Assembly: GCA_046350055.1 (NCBI GenBank)
Contig: JAXMBC010000001.1
Coordinates: forward strand, 2,480,001-2,544,000
Length of the DNA stretch: 64,000 bases
Origin: JAEUIE01 sp046350055
GTDB taxonomy: Bacteria > Planctomycetota > Planctomycetia > Gemmatales > HRBIN36
Direction of reading: 5' to 3'
The position numbers and the translations under genes were made by a program. Shown here piece after piece: positions 16,265-24,405 of this stretch (position 1 is the stretch's first letter; every line of letters starts with the position of its first letter). The notes under the pieces are model-generated. The model had not been told where the DNA came from. It ran no database searches and saw only the letters and a program-made list of their open reading frames with translations.

Positions 16265-17530
16265 CTAATTTCCGAAGATGCTGTGAATATTGCCTACCAG
16301 CAGTTGCTCGCCTAGCGCGACGGCACGCTCTTCCGGCCAGTGTCGGGCCAGAACGTAGTCTTCTGCCAGCACTTTTGCCAGGATGCGGCGGTACATGTTG
16401 AACTTGGGTAGCACGAACTCCAGTTTGTAGGCATCGCTGTAGTAGCCGATCTGCTTTTCCACAGGGACGGCCTGCAGGCGTAAACGCAGGTCTTGCTCGA
16501 TGAGTGTGGGTACATTTGAATACCACCAGTGGCCACTGGTGTAGACGTTGGGGAAGATCCAACTGTAGCTGGCCAGTTCCTGGTTCTGCTGGCTGGTGAG
16601 GACGGAGACGCAGAACTTCACATCCGGGAAGCTGTTGAAGAGCTCGGCATAGTGAAGCAGTGAGCCGGGCTCGTCCATCAGGTCCTGCCCCTGGTATACA
16701 CCCGAAGGGTAGACGTTACGCTGAACGCCGATCATCAGGTCGAAAGGCAGGCCATGCACGTTGCACTGCTCTGCGATGGCGTGAAACACCTGGGCCTTCA
16801 GGGTGACCTGCTGCGTAGGTGTGAGGTTGAGCAATGGAGCAGTCGCAGGGAGTCGATCACTGGTGTTGAGTTGATATCTGAAACGGGACGGCAGCGAAAT
16901 GGCACAGGCCCTGGCTCCTTTGTTTCGGAATTGCTGCACGAGACTGGCGATAGCATTGTGCAACTGGCCGACGGTATTTACTACGTGACCGGATGCATGA
17001 CGCAGTCGTTCCAGCGTGGCTGGCTCGTGAGCTGTATTCACAAGGGTGTCCACTCGCAGACATGGTATGTAGCTATCTGTCTTGAAGCCGATCAATGGGT
17101 CGTCAAATTCGTTGGTCAGGTAGATCTGCTGGAGGTTGGTCTGTTGCCAGATATGCTGTTCCCAATCGGGCTGCTTCAGTTTGTTCTCCGCCAGTCTCCA
17201 AACTGCCTCGAAATCGTTTGGTGTGAGTTGGTCACCCTGCCAGCCGAAGAACGTCTGGCAGATCTCCAGCAGCCAGGAGTACTGAACGGTGTTTTCCAGT
17301 CGGGGGAGATGGTCGAAGAGGTAGCGACTGCGTTCGCGGGGGTCAGTCTCGGGCGTCAGCTGTTTGCGGTCGGCCCCGATGGTGTGGGCGAGTTCGGTGT
17401 AGTAGTGGTAGCCGAGAAGGTCATCGAGGGTGGTGGCGACCGGGCTGTGTGGCTCGATGTGGGAATGGGGATCGACGATAGGAAGTGCGTGAAGAGCGGT
17501 AGTCAGGCGGGCAACCAGTTGGTGTTCCAT
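16265..17530 (-). CDS. Glucuronate isomerase (UxaC)-like amidohydrolase
   Basis: 421 residues from ATG 17530 (GAGG five bases upstream). DPHSHIEPHSP near the N-terminus supplies the H-x-H metal pair (His22, His24) of the amidohydrolase superfamily. The later layout (YTSGHWWYSNVPTLIEQDLRL, then SDAYKLEFVLPKF) resembles uronate isomerases. UxaC converts glucuronate/galacturonate to the keto-sugars, but planctomycete relatives of this group are diverse, so the substrate is uncertain. It lies 76 bases downstream of the peptidase gene on the same strand. No other uronate gene is nearby. Confidence 0.65.
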   Translation of the reverse strand: MEHQLVARLTTALHALPIVDPHSHIEPHSPVATTLDDLLGYHYYTELAHTIGADRKQLTPETDPRERSRYLFDHLPRLENTVQYSWLLEICQTFFGWQGDQLTPNDFEAVWRLAENKLKQPDWEQHIWQQTNLQQIYLTNEFDDPLIGFKTDSYIPCLRVDTLVNTAHEPATLERLRHASGHVVNTVGQLHNAIASLVQQFRNKGARACAISLPSRFRYQLNTSDRLPATAPLLNLTPTQQVTLKAQVFHAIAEQCNVHGLPFDLMIGVQRNVYPSGVYQGQDLMDEPGSLLHYAELFNSFPDVKFCVSVLTSQQNQELASYSWIFPNVYTSGHWWYSNVPTLIEQDLRLRLQAVPVEKQIGYYSDAYKLEFVLPKFNMYRRILAKVLAEDYVLARHWPEERAVALGEQLLVGNIHSIFGN

Positions 17531-17606
17531 TGCAGCCTCATGTATTCGCGCGATCAACGGCCCGGCTAGAGCCTTGCCCTCCCACCGCTCACTGGTCGTT
17601 GCAGTA

Positions 17607-19286
17607 TTACTTTCCGAAGTCGCCTGCGAAAGCCTTGGCATTGAGCTCCTCGCCGGTGGCGAACTTGGTGAGGGCGTTCCAGGGCAGGCTGCGGCCGGGA
17701 GCGAAAACCTTTTCCTTCATCCACTTGCCTACGTTGGGATTGCCGGTGTAGCTTGCTTCCTTGGGATTCACCTTGAGTACATCACGACACAGGGCATGAT
17801 GCACCTGGGAGGCGAAGAGCTGGCCCATCATGTAGTTGTGGTAATAGGCTGGGGCGGAGCAGACGTGAATCTTGCTGCCATAGTCGGGGGCACTGCGGCC
17901 GGCGGGGCGTTTCATGCCCTGGTACTTTTCGACCAGATCCCACCAGAGCTTGTTGAGGTCCTGTTCCGGGTCGGCATAGAGACCAGCTTCAAAGCGAAGC
18001 ATGACCTGGCACCAGCGGGAAAAGATCAGCAACTGGTTCCGCTGCATCTTCTGGGCAGTGGCGTCGAAAGCTTCGGGTTTCTCCACTTTCACACCCATGC
18101 TCTCCAGCCACTTGGCGCTCTTGCTGAACTTCTCAAACTGCATGGCTACGCCTTCGGTCGTCAGAATGTGAGCCTCACTGCGGAGCACGTAGGGCAGGGA
18201 CTGGGGGATGTTCTTGCTGCTGTAGACCGAGTGGCCCAGCTCGTGGAGCATGGTGGCCATCCAGTATTCATTGGGGACGATGTTGCCGAGCACGCGGACA
18301 TCGCCTTCCCGGTCGATATCAGTGCAGAAGGCGTGAGGCGACTTGCCTGATTTCTCGTAGAGGTCGCTGCGGGCGAGTACATCATCGATGGGCAAGCCAA
18401 TGCCGGCGTAGAACTGGCGGCAGGCCTTGAGGATATCGACCTTGGCATAGGTGTCGTCGAGCGACACATCGTAGATGGCAGGGGGTTCCTGGAAGAACGG
18501 GTCCTGATAGTGCCAGGGCATCAGTTGGTCAGCGGTGATCTTGTATTGTTTGGCCAGGGCTGCATCAATCTCAGCCTTGGCAGCATTGAACGGTTCACGG
18601 GTCAGTGCATCGAGTTCATCGAAGAGGGCCAGCACCTTGGCCTGATCCTGCTCATTGAGATAGAGCATCATCTTGTGATAGTCGGCGAAACCTAGCTGCT
18701 TGGCAGCCTGGTTGCGCATGCGGGCAAGGGCTTTCAGGTCAGCTTCGACGTTGGCTCCGACCAGCTTGCAGGCTTCCCAGACTTCCTTGCGGTAGCCGGA
18801 GTCCTTGTCCTTCTTGAGGACTTCGCGGACCTGACTGTCGCTGAGTTCCTTGCCGCGGACCTTGGCCCGGAAGACGTTGAAGGCCTGTTCGATGGCATTG
18901 GCCTTGGCGGTCATCTGGCGGAGCAGTTCCTTATCGACCTGCTTCTCCATGTACTGGAGGTAGAGGATTTCGATTTGCCGGGCGAGCTGCGGGTCTTTGG
19001 GCATATTCGCTTTGAGCTGCTTGAGCTTGGCGAATGGCTCACTCTCGGCCAGCAGGGCATCGAGCTTGTTCTGGGACTCTTCTTTGGCTTTGAAGTCAGC
19101 ATCCTTGCCGGAGATATTGGCGTTCCACCAGGCGATGCTTGCCAGCTTTTCGAGCGGCTTGATGCGGGCTTCGTGCTCGGCAATGAATGCCTTGGCTTCA
19201 GCGTCAGCATCAAAGGGAAGGGTGGCAGCCATCGTCAGAACGCTCCCCAGAGAAATAGCAAATGCCAGAGCCAGCCAGCGGTGCAT
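17607..19286 (-). CDS. Exported M2/M3-type zinc oligopeptidase
   Basis: 559 residues from ATG 19286, with a signal peptide (MHRWLALAFAISLGSVL). The whole length is helical, as in the ACE/oligopeptidase F fold. HELGH at 348-352 provides the zinc ligands and catalytic Glu349; the third ligand is probably Glu378 in TTEGVA (Glu371 is an alternative). WWNANISG near residue 53 and the terminal region ending in FAGDFGK also fit M2/M3-type dipeptidases. It probably degrades peptides in the periplasm. The frame continues upstream to 19553 but that part is antisense to the start of the divergent gene and is excluded. Confidence 0.75.
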   Translation of the reverse strand: MHRWLALAFAISLGSVLTMAATLPFDADAEAKAFIAEHEARIKPLEKLASIAWWNANISGKDADFKAKEESQNKLDALLAESEPFAKLKQLKANMPKDPQLARQIEILYLQYMEKQVDKELLRQMTAKANAIEQAFNVFRAKVRGKELSDSQVREVLKKDKDSGYRKEVWEACKLVGANVEADLKALARMRNQAAKQLGFADYHKMMLYLNEQDQAKVLALFDELDALTREPFNAAKAEIDAALAKQYKITADQLMPWHYQDPFFQEPPAIYDVSLDDTYAKVDILKACRQFYAGIGLPIDDVLARSDLYEKSGKSPHAFCTDIDREGDVRVLGNIVPNEYWMATMLHELGHSVYSSKNIPQSLPYVLRSEAHILTTEGVAMQFEKFSKSAKWLESMGVKVEKPEAFDATAQKMQRNQLLIFSRWCQVMLRFEAGLYADPEQDLNKLWWDLVEKYQGMKRPAGRSAPDYGSKIHVCSAPAYYHNYMMGQLFASQVHHALCRDVLKVNPKEASYTGNPNVGKWMKEKVFAPGRSLPWNALTKFATGEELNAKAFAGDFGK

Positions 19287-19387
19287 GGGATGCCTCAGAA
19301 TTGATGCGAGAAGGGTTGCAGAGATAGTACAGGAGGGACTGGCGGGAAGCCAGTGGATTGTAGGCGCAGCGTGGGAATCACGGTAGC

Positions 19388-20875
19388 ATGGTTGCCATGA
19401 GCGCAACACCTGCTGTTCCCGTGAAACGACGTCGCTGGCGATCCTGGCATGTCTTCTGCCTGGTGATCGTGCTTCTCGTTGGAGGGCTCTGGGGCTACCG
19501 CGCATGGCGACAGGGGCAGATGGAAGCACGGCTGCGGAATGCCATCGCGACAATTGAGCAGGATGATCCCAACTGGCGGCTTGATAGTCTGGAAAGGGAA
19601 TATGAAGCCAGGCCCATTTCGCCAGCGTTCCTCAAGGCGGTAAAGGCATTTCCGCCCGGATACCGGGGCTGGTGTGGAGATGATATTCCCTATCGACAGG
19701 GGGCTTTGGAGTATCAGCCTGATGGTAAGGAGTTTAACGTCCGTCTGCCTGAATCGTACTTCCAGATACTGAAAGAGCGGCTTCTGGAAGAGCGGGTGCA
19801 GCCTTTGCGACAGGCCTTGCTGGAGCTGATGAATGAACCGGCGGGGTATCGGCTGCCTACCACGGGCAAGAACAACTATCGTGAGCTGGACGATGCCCGC
19901 CGACTGGCAAACAAACTCGCCGATGAGATGATCTACGCTGCCCACCAGGGTGATACGAACCAGGTCATTCAAGCATTTGAACTCGTACTGCGAAATGCCT
20001 CGCACCCTGAAGCTTGCCCCACGCCGCTCCATCAGCTCGTCACCCTCTCACTGATGATGCATGGCTATGAAAACATGAAACGAGCGTTGGCTTTCTGCCA
20101 GTTCAGTGATGTGGAGTTACGCGAAGTAGACCAATTGCTTAATAAGTTTCAGCCCCCCAGCACCAGACAGATCATTCGCTTCGCGCGGGCCTCTGATTTT
20201 GTCGCTCTTGAGGAAGCCAGGCACGATCCGCTGAAGCGGCAGCAGATAGTAGACATCATCGTGATGCCGGTGAACAATCCCAGCTGGCAGGTAAAGCTAT
20301 CAGAGTGGGGCAAGCGTCTAGTTGTGGAGCTTGCCTTGCTGAACCTGTCAGAGATGCAGGCGGAATGGCTGGAGTCCACGCAGACGGCTCTACAGATTCC
20401 TGTGAATCAACCGCATGAGTTGCATCTGATTTTGAACCAGGTTCAGCAGAAGACCACCAACATGGTTTTGAAAACGCAATGGGCCTTGCTGAGCAAAGTG
20501 CTGACAGCCCGGCTCACCCATCAAGCCCATATCGATACCCTGCGATTGGCCCTTGCCTGTGAACGGTTTCGTCTGGCGAAGGGGCAGTGGCCGGGCAGCT
20601 TGCAGATGCTGGTGCCGGAGTATGTGCCACAGGTGCCTGTTGATCCTTACACGGGGCAGCCATTGCTCTACCGGGTGCTGCCGGATGGCGTGGTCATCTA
20701 TACGGTACATACCGATGGCAAAGACGACGGTGGCATGGTGCTGGAGAGCAACGGTGCCTATCCCCGTGATCGTGGCACGAGGTTGTTCAACCCCGCACAG
20801 CGTGGCCTGAAGTACGAAGCTGCTCCCAAGAAAGACCCCACGCCCGGGGACGTGGAGTCGCCTCCGAGGAACTAG
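19388..20875 (+). CDS. Planctomycete membrane-anchored hypothetical protein
   Basis: 495 residues. A basic N-terminus (KRRRWRSW) precedes one membrane segment (about 22-42), so the bulk is outside the cytoplasm. A long helical region follows. Near residue 398 comes a motif G-Q-W-P-x-S-L, then VPVDPYTGQPLLYR and a short YTV-x-x-DGKDDGG tail, a conserved C-terminal block seen in many planctomycete hypothetical proteins and reminiscent of pseudopilin C-termini. Function unknown. It is divergent from the peptidase gene; its stop shares the tetramer CTAG with the convergent gene at 20872. Confidence 0.65.
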   Translation: MVAMSATPAVPVKRRRWRSWHVFCLVIVLLVGGLWGYRAWRQGQMEARLRNAIATIEQDDPNWRLDSLEREYEARPISPAFLKAVKAFPPGYRGWCGDDIPYRQGALEYQPDGKEFNVRLPESYFQILKERLLEERVQPLRQALLELMNEPAGYRLPTTGKNNYRELDDARRLANKLADEMIYAAHQGDTNQVIQAFELVLRNASHPEACPTPLHQLVTLSLMMHGYENMKRALAFCQFSDVELREVDQLLNKFQPPSTRQIIRFARASDFVALEEARHDPLKRQQIVDIIVMPVNNPSWQVKLSEWGKRLVVELALLNLSEMQAEWLESTQTALQIPVNQPHELHLILNQVQQKTTNMVLKTQWALLSKVLTARLTHQAHIDTLRLALACERFRLAKGQWPGSLQMLVPEYVPQVPVDPYTGQPLLYRVLPDGVVIYTVHTDGKDDGGMVLESNGAYPRDRGTRLFNPAQRGLKYEAAPKKDPTPGDVESPPRN

Positions 20876-21933
20876 TTGCGTTTCCAGTGGCTTAACGTGT
20901 GGCCACTGCCGGCCGGACATTCGAAATCAGTCGGGCGTGGCTGGCCCGGGGCTGCCATGTTGAAGCAGGCCACTTCGTCTTGCCATTGCAGGATGCCAAG
21001 CTGGATGGCACCCTTATTGGATCCACTTAGGTGGTAGTAATCCACGGCTACGGGTACGCTGCCTTCCTGCAGTCGCACCAGGGCATGCAGGATGAGCTGG
21101 CCACCCATGGTGACAGTCACTTCGTTCTTTCTGGCTTGTCGCCTGCCATGGCACAGCATCGCTGGGGGCATTTCCTTGCCATCGAGAACCAGCTTCACAG
21201 CCTGCCAGTCGCCTTGCAGCCTAGTCAGTGTTTTACTTTCGACATACTCGAAGCCTTCGCAGGATTGCTGGGCTGGGACAGGGCTGGGTGCGGAACGGTT
21301 ACCTCCAGTAACTCCTGGTGGGGTTTGTCTGGATGAACGGGAGAGAGTTTCACAGGCACAGCCACTACCGGATGGAGCGGCAAAGGTGGCAGGGCGACCC
21401 TTGCCCGACATGTTGAGACAAATCTGCAGCGAATCGCCTTCCAGTTGAAAGATGCCGTAGTTCCAGTTGCCTGCTTCGGGGCCTTCGATGAATTCGATAT
21501 CGATCTCGTGAGGATCAGCTTCAACGTTGATATTGAAGATGCCTTCGTAGACCGCTTCGGGCGATTCGGTACGGAAACGGTCGCCATCGATGAGAATGCG
21601 GGAGGACGCCATTGCCGTGGCGGGCAACTCCTGCCCCTCCACGATCAGCCTGGTGAAGTCCCAGGTGCCTTCCAGATTCCGTAATTGTTCGACATGCCGG
21701 GCAAGTTGCGGCCAACTGGCAAACCCGGTCTGCCGGGCGATGGCTGATTGGGCATCTGCCAGACGCAACTTCAGCTTGCTGATCTGCAGAGGCTTCAGCC
21801 CCTGGGCAGCCGGAAGATGTTCCTGAATGGTCTTGAGTGCTTCTGGCTTGCCTTCGCCTAATGCAGCGAGCAATGCTTTCGCCTGACGGCGAAGATGATC
21901 GAGGTGGGGTCGCTTCGGTAGAGACTTGGCCAC
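20872..21933 (-). CDS. Tandem TIGR03067-like protein with N-terminal helical domain
   Basis: 353 residues from GTG 21933, chosen because GGAG lies seven bases upstream and the upstream frame is not coding-like. Residues about 1-85 form the helical segment LPKRPHLDHLRRQAKALL ... GFASWPQLARHVE, which in planctomycetes also precedes ankyrin-like proteins. Two lipocalin-like TIGR03067 repeats follow: LEGTWDFTRLIVEG from about 90, and LQGDWQAVKLVLDG from about 240. No signal peptide is present, unlike many single-domain members, so it is probably cytoplasmic. Function unknown. Confidence 0.65.
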   Translation of the reverse strand: MAKSLPKRPHLDHLRRQAKALLAALGEGKPEALKTIQEHLPAAQGLKPLQISKLKLRLADAQSAIARQTGFASWPQLARHVEQLRNLEGTWDFTRLIVEGQELPATAMASSRILIDGDRFRTESPEAVYEGIFNINVEADPHEIDIEFIEGPEAGNWNYGIFQLEGDSLQICLNMSGKGRPATFAAPSGSGCACETLSRSSRQTPPGVTGGNRSAPSPVPAQQSCEGFEYVESKTLTRLQGDWQAVKLVLDGKEMPPAMLCHGRRQARKNEVTVTMGGQLILHALVRLQEGSVPVAVDYYHLSGSNKGAIQLGILQWQDEVACFNMAAPGQPRPTDFECPAGSGHTLSHWKRN

Positions 21934-22084
21934 GGTCGTTCTCCATGCCTGGCACCTGGATCCGCAAACAGGCGGCACGAAGACGTGCGACACACAGCAT
22001 AGAGTGGAAGTTGAAGTCGGGTTGCACCCTTCCCGCGGATCCGGCGGCGTACTTCTCGCCACACGCATCTTATCGGGTGAATGC

Positions 22085-22116
22085 AAAAAATCACCCCCGG
22101 GCTAGCATCCGGGGGT
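22085..22116 (-). terminator. Rho-independent terminator of the Cys-rich gene
   Basis: On the minus strand, an 8-bp GC-rich stem (ACCCCCGG / CCGGGGGT) with an 8-base loop is followed by GATTTTTTGC, about 31 bases after the stop at 22148. Confidence 0.75.
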
Positions 22117-22147
22117 CATTCATCGTTCAGGGAGAGATGATACGGGG

Positions 22148-22654
22148 TTACTTCTTCTTGCTGACCATTTCGCAGGGGCCACAGCACACGGGCATACCAC
22201 CCATGGTCACGCAGCAGACGCAGCCGGTCACACAGCAGTTGCAGCAGCAATCAGCACAGCACTGAACGACCTGACAGCAGGTAGTGTCGCCGGTGGTGCA
22301 GTGGATGCACACGCCGTCGGCGGTCTTTTCCACGGTGCAGACGCAACAACAGAAGTTGACGCAGCATACGGTCTGGCCGTTCATGGTCACGTAGCAGCCA
22401 ACCATCTGGCCTGCCTGCATGCTGCAGAGGTTCTGTACCATCGACACGGCAACTGCTTCGGTGCAGACGCAGTGAATCTTGACGCCGGTGGTGCACTTTT
22501 CCATGCGGACGGTGCAGCGGGGCACCATCATCATGTTGGGGACCGTCGGCATGACAGCGGGCATGGTGGGGTAGCTGACCGGGGCACCGGTCATAGTGGG
22601 CATGCCACTGACACCCATCATACTGGTACGATCCATAGTCATGGCGTTGACCAT
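22148..22654 (-). CDS. Extremely Cys- and Met-rich protein of unknown function
   Basis: 168 residues, of which 29 are Cys by my count (about 17%), with Met clustered in the first 45 residues (MTMDRTSMMG, MPTM, NMMMVP). Cys residues begin at residue 47 and occur as CC and CCC runs: VNFCCCVC, VQCCADCCCNCC, GCVCC, VCCGPC. The C-terminus is KKK. There is no signal peptide or membrane segment. The composition suggests soft-metal (Cu, Zn, Ag, Hg) binding like a metallothionein, or a disulfide-linked structural protein; neither is demonstrated. A strong ribosome binding site (AAAAGGAG) and a strong terminator indicate a monocistronic, well-expressed gene. I do not recognise the family. Confidence 0.75.
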   Translation of the reverse strand: MVNAMTMDRTSMMGVSGMPTMTGAPVSYPTMPAVMPTVPNMMMVPRCTVRMEKCTTGVKIHCVCTEAVAVSMVQNLCSMQAGQMVGCYVTMNGQTVCCVNFCCCVCTVEKTADGVCIHCTTGDTTCCQVVQCCADCCCNCCVTGCVCCVTMGGMPVCCGPCEMVSKKK

Positions 22655-22729
22655 TGTGAACTCCTTTTCGAGGCTGCGGAGGCAGCCTGCCCATCCGTTG
22701 GGCAGCCAGTCCAGCAGCCACAGATGTTG

Positions 22730-22809
22730 CCTAAGTTAACGATTCTGCCTGATATATGCCATCCTAAGTTACCAAAATTCCTCATCCTTGCTGGTCGTGT
22801 CAACTTAGG
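22730..22809. promoter_or_regulatory. Three CCTAAGTT repeats in a divergent promoter region
   Basis: CCTAAGTTA occurs at 22730 and 22763 (33 bp apart, about three helical turns) and its inverse AACTTAGG at 22802-22809. They lie between the divergent starts of the Cys-rich gene (22654, minus) and the small gene at 22870. This is a possible operator set; no regulator is known. Confidence 0.35.
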
Positions 22810-22835
22810 GAGCCGGGAGGGGGGATATTAAAAGG

Positions 22836-22868
22836 AGGAGCCAGAAGACAGAATCCAGGAGCCTGAAG
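22836..22868. repeat. CAGGAGNCAGAAG-type dispersed repeat, single arm
   Basis: GGAGCCAGAAGACAGAATCC followed by AGGAGCCTGAAG shares its wording with both arms of the inverted repeat at 38079-38215. It ends directly before ATG 22870, and its GGAG (22858-22861) is the only ribosome-binding-like sequence there. Confidence 0.5.
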
Positions 22869-22869
22869 A

Positions 22870-23094
22870 ATGACACGCCGCTTCGACGAATCCCTGCTGG
22901 TTGGCACCCCAAACGTGGCGCAGACCACGCCTTGCCTGCCCGGGTTCGTAGCGTGTTGTACCGCAGCGGTGCCGATGGGCGTGCAACAGTTCTGGCAGGC
23001 GCTGTATCAAGCGGCCTACGCCCAGGCTATCATGCAAAACACCGAACAGCCGACGAAGTATCAGCGGCTGATGTATCAGGTGTGCATGAATTAG
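22870..23094 (+). CDS. Small hypothetical protein, 74 residues
   Basis: ATG 22870 lies eight bases after GGAG that belongs to a dispersed repeat. The protein has an N-terminal basic/acidic segment, PCLPGFVACCTAAVP with three Cys, and a Tyr/Gln-rich helix (QALYQAAYAQAIMQ). A convergent-style hairpin follows the stop. It is divergent from the Cys-rich gene and may share its control region. No family recognised; it could be a chance frame, but the Gly/Cys/Tyr composition and the flanking terminator favour a real gene. Confidence 0.45.
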   Translation: MTRRFDESLLVGTPNVAQTTPCLPGFVACCTAAVPMGVQQFWQALYQAAYAQAIMQNTEQPTKYQRLMYQVCMN

Positions 23095-23114
23095 TTTGAG
23101 TTCTCAACCAGGGA

Positions 23115-23138
23115 GGCCCAGACAGGAATGTCTGGGCC
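23115..23138. terminator. Bidirectional hairpin between convergent genes
   Basis: A perfect 10-bp stem (GGCCCAGACA / TGTCTGGGCC) with a GGAA loop between the stops at 23094 (+) and 23148 (-). No long T-run is present, so termination strength is uncertain. Confidence 0.55.
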
Positions 23139-23147
23139 ACTGACTTC

Positions 23148-24122
23148 CTACTTCGCTTGCAACACGCTCGCCTCTGGTGTCGCCTTCTTGATGTTGGCGG
23201 GGATGTCAGCGTTCACATTGCCCAGGGCCCAGGCGATTCCGCCGAGCAAAATGTTCTGGAACGTTTCGTTGGTCCAGACATCTTCGCGGTGCCCCATCGA
23301 AGTGTAGAAGACTCGGCCCTTATCGTGCATTCTGGCCCAAGTGGCAGGGTGCAGGGGACGGATGTGGAAGGCATTGCCCCCTTGCACTCGCTTGGGATTC
23401 TTATCCTTCTTCCAGGCTTCGGTGGCTGCGGAGCTGTCCTGGGCGAGGATGACATGCAGATCGTCAGAGAAGTTCTTCAGCGAATACCACTCCTCGCGCA
23501 GATCGAAGTCGCTGATGCCTTTGACTGCGGGGAAGCCATCGCTGGTCACCTTCATTTTGGCGGTGAACTGTTCGCCATGGACGATGAACTCGCCGCCGAT
23601 CATCTGGATGTAGGGGTCACGCTGTGAAACAGGCTGATTCTGCTTGCTATCCCCCTTGCTATGGAAAGTATCGGTAGCGCAGTGGCTGCCGATGAACCCT
23701 TTACCACTTGCAATAGCATCGAGGAAAGCTTTCTTTCCTTCGGGAGGCATGGCCGGGGTGTTATCAGCGGACTTCTCGACGGTCAGATCACCGGTGGTGT
23801 AGAAGAAGAAGGCATCGTACTTGGCAATCTCTTCGGGCACAAAGATGCGACCATCCTTGGTGCAGGTCACCTCGAAGCCATGCTTCTTGCCCCATTCGGT
23901 GACGAGATGCTCAGCATGAGCGAGTTTGCCCTTCTCGCCGAGGAAGTTTTTGCCATTGGGTTTGGCACGATTCACGACATCGTGCTGGAAGCCTTGTGAG
24001 CGGGTGAAGAAGAGAATCTTCTTGGGAGCAGCTGATTTGCCTGCGACCCAGGTGGTGGGAAAGGTGGTGGAGAGAGCAGCAAGACCACTGGCGGCCAGGA
24101 AGGAACGACGATCAAAGGACAT
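23148..24122 (-). CDS. ThuA-domain protein with Tat signal
   Basis: 324 residues from ATG 24122. The N-terminus DRRSFLAASGLAALS is a twin-arginine export signal. The rest is a ThuA (trehalose-utilization-like, glutamine-amidotransferase-fold) domain: KKILFFTRSQGFQHD near residue 35, YDAFFFYTTGDL, FIGSHCATDTFH, MIGGEFIVHGEQ, and GRVFYTSMGHREDVWTNE near the end. Planctomycetes carry many such proteins, usually near sugar-dehydrogenase or glycosidase genes. The activity is unproven; carbohydrate binding or isomerisation is usually assumed. It stands alone here. Confidence 0.82.
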   Translation of the reverse strand: MSFDRRSFLAASGLAALSTTFPTTWVAGKSAAPKKILFFTRSQGFQHDVVNRAKPNGKNFLGEKGKLAHAEHLVTEWGKKHGFEVTCTKDGRIFVPEEIAKYDAFFFYTTGDLTVEKSADNTPAMPPEGKKAFLDAIASGKGFIGSHCATDTFHSKGDSKQNQPVSQRDPYIQMIGGEFIVHGEQFTAKMKVTSDGFPAVKGISDFDLREEWYSLKNFSDDLHVILAQDSSAATEAWKKDKNPKRVQGGNAFHIRPLHPATWARMHDKGRVFYTSMGHREDVWTNETFQNILLGGIAWALGNVNADIPANIKKATPEASVLQAK

Positions 24123-24201
24123 GGAACAACCTCGGTGGGAAGAGTCTGCTTTCATGATGTACCAGAGAGGAGGAAGGAGCAAGGGAAAAACAGAGGCAAT
24201 C

Positions 24202-24371
24202 CCCCTCTCTCCACTGGGGAGAGGGGTTAGGGGTGAGGGGCTATTGCGCGTGGCGCAGTGCTTCCTCTTGGAGTATATCAGTGCTTCCTCTTGGAGTATA
24301 TGATGGGCAACGCCGCGAAAGGATCCCCCTCACCCCCGGCCCCTCTTCCCGATGGGGAGAGGGGAGAATAA
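24202..24371. repeat. Imperfect inverted repeat element (CCCCTCTCC type)
   Basis: Left arm 24202-24240 and right arm 24325-24365 are imperfect reverse complements about 40 bp long, and each arm contains its own hairpin (CCCCTCTC...GAGAGGGG and CCCCTCTT...GAGAGGGG). They enclose the tandem duplication at 24256-24301. The layout is that of a small non-autonomous element. It lies between the divergent thuA-like and yyaL genes. Confidence 0.6.
24256..24301. repeat. Perfect 23-bp tandem duplication
   Basis: The unit CAGTGCTTCCTCTTGGAGTA plus TAT occurs twice without a mismatch (24256-24278 and 24279-24301), inside the inverted-repeat element. The absence of differences suggests a recent duplication. 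Confidence 0.85.
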
Positions 24372-24405
24372 CTACAATGGTTACATCTACTGAGTCTTTT
24401 CTTCT

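Noticed and set aside
16754..17569. Long open frame antisense to the UxaC-like gene
   Set aside because: Opposite strand shows conserved amidohydrolase motifs; high-GC shadow frame.
24182..24405. Insertion sequence with transposase between the thuA-like and yyaL genes
   Set aside because: Inverted arms are present but the centre is under 90 bp and has no open frame.
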